DNA of 34,682 bases from Chara braunii (taxonomy: Eukaryota > Streptophyta > Charophyceae > Charales > Characeae), in assembly GCA_003427395.1 (NCBI GenBank), contig BFEA01000025.1:1393236-1427917 (forward strand), read 5' to 3'. A program made the position numbers and the translations under genes. Below the pieces are notes generated by a model, which was not told the DNA's origin, did no database searches, and saw nothing but the letters and a program-made list of their open reading frames with translations. Numbering within the stretch: position 1 is the first letter of the stretch; each line of letters starts with the position of its first letter. Positions 30,713 to 34,682 of this stretch are shown here, piece by piece.

Positions 30713-30998
30713 TAACGGTTACTGGCCACCCCGGTGCTGACATAAGGCACGGATGGCATAGCTGGTTCGGCTGCTGGATTGCTGAGAAATTCTCGGAAAA
30801 TCTGTTTTGGTAAACTCACCCGCGGCTATGGATGAGTTGGACGTTTTTCAGATCTTAACGGTTACTGGCTACCCCAGTGCTGACATCCGGCACCGATGGC
30901 ATAGCTGTCTCCGCCACTGGACTGCGGAGAATTACTCGGATATATATATTTTTTGGGGTGAACTCACCCACGGCTACGGATACGGTGGACGTTGCTTT
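30713..30998. repeat. Two copies of a 143-bp repeat leading into the right pseudo-LTR
   Basis: TAACGGTTACTGG starts at 30713 and again at 30856 (period 143). GTGCTGACAT, GATGGCATAGCTG and ACTCACCC.CGGCTA recur in register. The second copy runs into the right pseudo-LTR (GGATACGGTGGACG). The left pseudo-LTR has no such lead-in, so these belong to the 3' untranslated region of the element. Confidence 0.85.
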
Positions 30999-31372
30999 TC
31001 GTCGTTTTCGGGAGAAATGACTTTTGAGTTGTCTAGGTTGTAGGCCCGAGGATACTTGAGGCCGAAAATGTCTGGGTATGTTCGGGGGTTCTTGCTTTAG
31101 GGTTTTTTTTCGTAGGGTACTCGTGCGTTCAGCTCGTGATCAATGAGGGCGCAGCTGAGGACCGATGCATCGAAGTACCGAAGACGAGTATAAAAGGTAT
31201 AGGAGCTATAGACCTCATCCTCAATTTGAGTGGCGAATCAGTAGAAGGATTGGGAAATCCTCGGCAGTGTGCGTCGAGGTAACGTGGGGAGGAAGTTGGT
31301 ATCGCCATGATATTAAAACTCGTATCTACTTCTTCCTTATGGTGTTCATTGTCTTCATTGTCTTCTTCGTGT
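30978..31372 (+). repeat. Right pseudo-LTR
   Basis: Direct repeat of 25384-25768 with conserved TATAAAA and telo-box. The stretch GGTATCAGAGC, present just after TATA in the left copy, reads GGTATAGGAGC here. The right copy ends with an extra TGTCTTCTTCGTG before the flanking sequence. Confidence 0.85.
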
Positions 31373-31427
31373 CAGAATTCCTAACCAAACTTAGAGTTAA
31401 AATTCAAAAACTATAAGAACTTAAAAA

Positions 31428-31457
31428 AAGTAACGAATTATTAATAATTCGTTACTT
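31428..31457. repeat. Perfect 30-bp palindrome
   Basis: AAGTAACGAATTATT is followed immediately by its exact reverse complement AATAATTCGTTACTT. It lies 55 bp after the right pseudo-LTR and 31 bp before the first CCGGAC motif of the right subterminal region. It could mark an RNA 3' hairpin or a junction. Confidence 0.9.
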
Positions 31458-31794
31458 GGGTAATAATAATAAATTATTATAGAGATAGACCATGTCCGGA
31501 CTCCCCAAAAAAACAAAAAACGGGCCTGAAAACCCCCCAAAACAATTTTGGGGGCCTGGCTCCTCAGTGGGGAAGGGTAATTGACAGTTTTATTTTGTTT
31601 TTTTTTTGGGCAGATCTCGACCTTCCGGACCGGACGTCTGGAGACCGGACTGAATCCAGACCGTCTGGACGGCAGTCCGGACGTCCAGATCGTAGCCATG
31701 GTTTATATCTTACATCAACAGGTCATTATCATCAGCATCATCAGTTTTCTTATCATCAGCTTAGTATCGTAGTATCAGTGGCATTATCGGTGAG

Positions 31795-31999
31795 GTTCAT
31801 GAGGGACAGTGGGCCCAGTTCCCAGCACATGCTAATTTGTAAACTCAATGATGTATCTCAAGGGATGCTAGACCCGCTTTCCTGCAGCTGATAGCTCCCC
31901 ACCAATAGACTGGAGCTGCCTGCAAGACAGAGAGGAGTGTATGGTCTTACCATCTCTCCTATCTGTTGAAGCGGGTGGATTTTTGTTATAAAAAAAAAA
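31795..31999 (+). repeat. LINE-like 3' end with poly(A)
   Basis: GCTAGACCCGCTTTCC and GCTCCCCACCAATAGAC.TGGAGCT match the minus strand of 22290-22340. Both copies run on to TTATAAAAAAA. It is probably a short 3' fragment of the same LINE family as the minus-strand copy, or a SINE sharing its tail. No coding sequence. Confidence 0.6.
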
Positions 32000-32100
32000 G
32001 AAAACCAAAAAGAAACATGGTGTTGGGGATTGTAGGCTCTACACCAACATTTGGGAACAAGAAATGTTTGGGATATGAAGATCATATTTGAGCAAAAACA

Positions 32101-32285
32101 ATGCTCTACACCAATTGGCCTAGCTCAGTTGGTACACCCACAAACTGTTGAAATATAGACCCAAGTTCGAATCGAGATACAATCAGATGACCAGAAGAAA
32201 ATTATTCTGAATTACCTGGGGGCCGTCACTGCCGTCAGTTCAATGGCCGTTGCCCTTTTCAAAACAAAAAAATTATAAAAAATGC
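32101..32285 (+). mobile_element. tRNA-derived SINE
   Basis: A box TAGCTCAGTTGG at 32121-32132 and B box GTTCGAATC at 32165-32173, 32 bases apart, form a pol III internal promoter. Flanking bases do not form a full tRNA acceptor stem, so this is a SINE head rather than a tRNA gene. The body ends in an A-rich tail (AACAAAAAAATTATAAAAA near 32263-32281). AATGCTC occurs just before the head (32100) and again right after the tail (32280), a candidate target duplication. Confidence 0.7.
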
Positions 32286-32486
32286 TCCACTGTCTTCAAC
32301 CGAATAGAATACCCCGGGCCGGTTACTAAAGCTGTATTTGGGGCAACTTTCACTCTAGACAGAGCTATTAATAATGACCGGGCCGGTGGGCCCTCTATTC
32401 GTGTGAAGATGGTAGTCAAGAGCAGCGCACAATTGCATGCGTTTGTGTTTGAAACAATTCGGTCCAGAGAGCTGTAGAAGGGAAAG

Positions 32487-32563
32487 GGTAGGGGGGGGGG
32501 GGGGGGGGGGGGGGCGGGGGGGGGGGGGGCTGGGGGGGGCGCGCTGGGGGGGGGGGGCGCGGG
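32487..32563 (+). repeat. G-rich homopolymer tract
   Basis: Runs of 24, 14, 8 and 12 G are separated only by C, CT or CGCGCT. It could form G-quadruplexes. Runs of this length are also prone to sequencing and assembly error. Confidence 0.85.
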
Positions 32564-32569
32564 TAAGGA

Positions 32570-33182
32570 ATGAAAGATGTCTCTCTACTTGGTACTGCGT
32601 GGAAAAGTACAAGCTGGGTGGTACAAAGCAGGAGTCAATCTTTTCACTGCTGTTGTGCCTGTCTGGGCTGTGAGGACTTCGGGGTTCATCTGGATAGCCA
32701 AATGGCTGATTACCGAGGGGCGGCAAGGGCGGCTGTCATATGTCTAGCATCCAACCTCTACAACAACCTGGACTTTTTTGGAAAAATAAATAAAAAATGA
32801 ATTAAGGGGAGAGGGACAGGACTTTGTGTACCGTTCTGGAGGTGTGTCTTTTTTTTTTTTTTTTTTTTTTCAATGTGGGCATGAAAGATGTCTCTCTACT
32901 TGGTACTGCGTGGAAGGGTACAAGCTGGGTGGTACAAAGCAGGAGTCCATCTTTTCACTGCTGATGTGCCTGTCTGGGCTGTGAGGACTTTGGGGTTCAT
33001 CTGGATAGCCAAATGGCTGATTACAGAGGGGCGGCAAGGGCGGCTGTCATATGTCTAGCATCCAACCTCTACAACAACCTGGACTTTTTTGGAAAAAAAA
33101 TAAAAAATGAATTAAGGGGAGAGGGACAGGACTTTGTGTACCGTTTTGGAGGTGTCTTTTTTTTTTTTTTTTCAATGTGGGC
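32570..33182. repeat. Near-identical tandem duplication (311 and 302 bp)
   Basis: ATGAAAGATGTCTCTCTACT begins at 32570 and at 32881, and both copies end with a T run and CAATGTGGGC. They differ by few substitutions and by T-run length. The short ORFs inside (MADYRGAARAAVICLASNLY) are shared because the DNA is, and I see no evidence that they are translated. The duplication is recent or an assembly artefact. Confidence 0.92.
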
Positions 33183-33714
33183 AATGCTCCAATCTATTTG
33201 TGGCTGGTGGCACTTATAGAAATTTGTGTGTGGTTGGTTAATTTAAGTGCAAGCGAGTGTGGAATGGGAAGAAGAGTCTAGAGATCCTGGGGGATAGAAC
33301 TCTGATTGTTGATGTCAAAGGGCATTATATTTTTTTCGACTTCTCAATTTGAAACAACGGCAAATATAAAGTTATTATAAACCATTAACATGGAGAAAAG
33401 CCATTCCTGTGGCAACATGAGGACGAAGTTAAAAAAAAAAAAGAAAAAAAAAAAAAGGTTTTGTGATTCTTATTGATCTGCAATTTGTGTCCATCTGTCG
33501 TAGTCATTCGCCTGCAGCACCTTGAGTCCGTCTGTGTTCACCCCTCTGTACAGCTTGCTAAGTGATTGGCAGTGGAAGGTATTTTGCTCTCTTGCCAGTG
33601 TGTTTTCTGTGGCCCCAAGACATGATCATCATGATGAGGTTTGCGACTAATCTACACCGTTCACGTAATTTAGTCATTGCTTATGGTCCGCTATTTACAG
33701 ATAATACCCATGTA
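33183..33714. other. Non-coding interval
   Basis: No gene seen. An A-rich run lies at 33431-33457. It may be the tail of an unrecognised retroelement. Confidence 0.4.
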
Positions 33715-33788
33715 GATCCAGCCTGGTACATGAAGCTTGTTTTCATAAATGGATCCAGCCTGGTGCGTGAAGCTTGTTTAGATAAATG
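33715..33788. repeat. 2 x 37-bp tandem duplication
   Basis: GATCCAGCCTGGT begins at 33715 and 33752. Both units continue with GAAGCTTGTTT and end ATAAATG, with a few substitutions. Confidence 0.9.
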
Positions 33789-34516
33789 GCTGTCTTTGGA
33801 AGATGGGGCCCATCAAGAGTAAGAGTATTGGCCATCAAAGTGCTGAAGAGGATTCACAAAAGAAGAGTTGTCATAGGGGCAAACAGATAAACATAAGCTG
33901 AAAGCAGTGTGTGCATATTGGTGTTCTATTCTTAGATTCTTCCTGAACTCTTTCATCACAAACAACCAGCAATCGCATTCCCATGGTTGGAGTTTTACTA
34001 TGTATGTATGCATCTGTATGTGCATCGTATGAATTTTTGTGACAGGGTACCCATGGATGTATGTATATATATGTATGTATGTACGTACTACGCAGAGGAA
34101 AACTTCCAAAGATTACGAACATTAGGACTCTACGGGAGACATCAAATGAAGAGAGGAAAAATGAAAACGAAAGATAAAAAAGGTCGTTAATTTTAGGTTC
34201 TTTGGGACTTGGGTAGCATTGATCATAGATAGTATAATACTGGTAGGGACCCAAAGATCCTTTATTGATGTTGCCAAGTTAGGAATCCACACTTTCGTTT
34301 TATCGCCTTGCCTACCGTGTGTTTAATATCTTGAATTATATGATAGCTTCCCCATCATCATCATCATCGAAAATTGTCATCATCGTCATCGCGATCAATT
34401 GCAAGCATATCCTTGGTCGTCATGACCAATTGCCAGCACATCCTTGATATGCCATCCGGGCAGACGATAAGTTTTAGACGGCTTCACCGATTGGACTTCA
34501 CCAACCAACTGAACGT
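33789..34516. other. Non-coding interval with microsatellites
   Basis: An ATGT-type array with an ATATAT core lies at about 34050-34083, and a TCA/CATCAT array at about 34347-34395. No protein-like frame longer than these repeats explain. Confidence 0.5.
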
Positions 34517-34682
34517 GAACAATCTTTGGGAGTTCCAGTTCCAGCTCCATCCCGGGCCGAGGAGTTGAACAATCTTTGGGAGTTCCAGTTCCATTCCCAA
34601 GACTTGAAAAACCTTTGGAGTTCCAGTTCCATTCCCAAGACTTGAACAATCTTTGGGAGTTCCGGTTCCATTCCCAAGACTT
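34517..34682. repeat. 38-39-bp minisatellite running off the window
   Basis: GAACAATCTTTGGGAGTTCC starts at 34567 and 34644, with a variant at 34606 and a diverged first copy at about 34517. Units end CCATTCCCAAGACTT. The array continues beyond the right edge. Confidence 0.9.

Larger units (their letters stand above)
25384..31372 (+). mobile_element. Penelope-like element with N-terminal GIY-YIG and pseudo-LTRs
   Basis: Long direct repeats (25384-25768 and 30978-31372) flank ORF1 and an ORF2 with GIY-YIG followed by a Penelope/TERT-like RT. Direct repeats around the coding part are the pseudo-LTRs of Penelope-like elements. The GIY-YIG domain lies before the RT and nothing follows the RT, the permuted order described for the Chlamys/Naiad type. 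ORF2 is broken by a few point lesions, and the two repeats differ at scattered positions, so the copy is old but well preserved. Confidence 0.82.
25121..31701. mobile_element. 6.6-kb unit with terminal inverted repeats and TTTATA duplication
   Basis: The left end CCATGGCTACG (25121-25131) is the exact inverse of the right end CGTAGCCATGG (31691-31701). TTTATA lies directly outside each end (25115-25120 and 31702-31707). Both subterminal regions (25121-25305 and 31489, 31620-31690) are crowded with CCGGAC/GTCCGG motifs, including a 19-bp tandem repeat at 25160-25204. This is the layout of a DNA transposon with subterminal repeats and a 6-bp target duplication. The interior holds a Penelope-like retroelement, so the simplest reading is a small non-autonomous element carrying a nested insertion. 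That both form one mobile unit is possible but unproven. Confidence 0.6.

Noticed and set aside
32115-32185. Functional tRNA gene
   Set aside because: A and B boxes are present, but acceptor and anticodon stems do not pair convincingly; a SINE head fits better.
32437-32673. Gly-rich protein-coding frame
   Set aside because: The glycine run is a translation of the G homopolymer tract.
32570-33219. Small repeated protein MADYRGAARAAVICLAS
   Set aside because: It is duplicated only because the DNA is duplicated, is short, and has no codon or context support.

Overview
This is repeat-dense eukaryotic nuclear DNA with no intact single-copy host gene that I can recognise. Almost every protein-like signal belongs to a transposable element, and most are broken by stops and frameshifts. 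The element mix is L1-type LINEs, Ty3/gypsy pol and gag, a Penelope-like element carrying a GIY-YIG nuclease, a tRNA-type SINE and small foldback elements. This fits a large plant or streptophyte-algal genome. A charophyte such as Chara is my best guess, from recall of such genomes only, and I could not verify it.

Layout. 1-4088: plus-strand LINE with an ORF1 tail, an AP-type endonuclease and a reverse transcriptase (RT), truncated before its C-terminal zinc domain. 4089-7300: minus-strand gypsy pol remnant (RT, RNase H, integrase) abutting the LINE. 7317-7354: a sequencing-library junction adapter left in the assembly, followed by a fold-back with ambiguous bases. 8.6-11.4 kb: GC-rich tandem repeats, possibly a long LTR, ending at a primer binding site that matches plant tRNA-Asp. 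11.4-21.3 kb: a decayed gypsy-type element with a very long pre-gag coding region containing repeated domains, then Gag, a CCHC knuckle and a protease; pol is missing. A 522-bp foldback element is inserted in it. 22.2-24.3 kb: minus-strand C-terminal end of another LINE with its poly(A) end.

25.1-31.7 kb is the most interesting part. It holds a Penelope-like retroelement with long direct repeats (pseudo-LTRs), an upstream ORF1, and an ORF2 whose GIY-YIG nuclease lies N-terminal to the RT. It sits inside an 11-bp terminal inverted repeat frame flanked by the 6-bp duplication TTTATA. Canonical Penelope elements carry GIY-YIG at the C-terminus; the permuted order is known from the Chlamys/Naiad type.

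31.8-34.7 kb: a LINE 3' end, a tRNA-derived SINE, a long G run, a 311-bp tandem duplication and a 39-bp minisatellite that runs off the window.

Many of the inactivating stops fall where a Trp, Gln or Arg codon is expected, as cytosine deamination of silenced repeats would produce.
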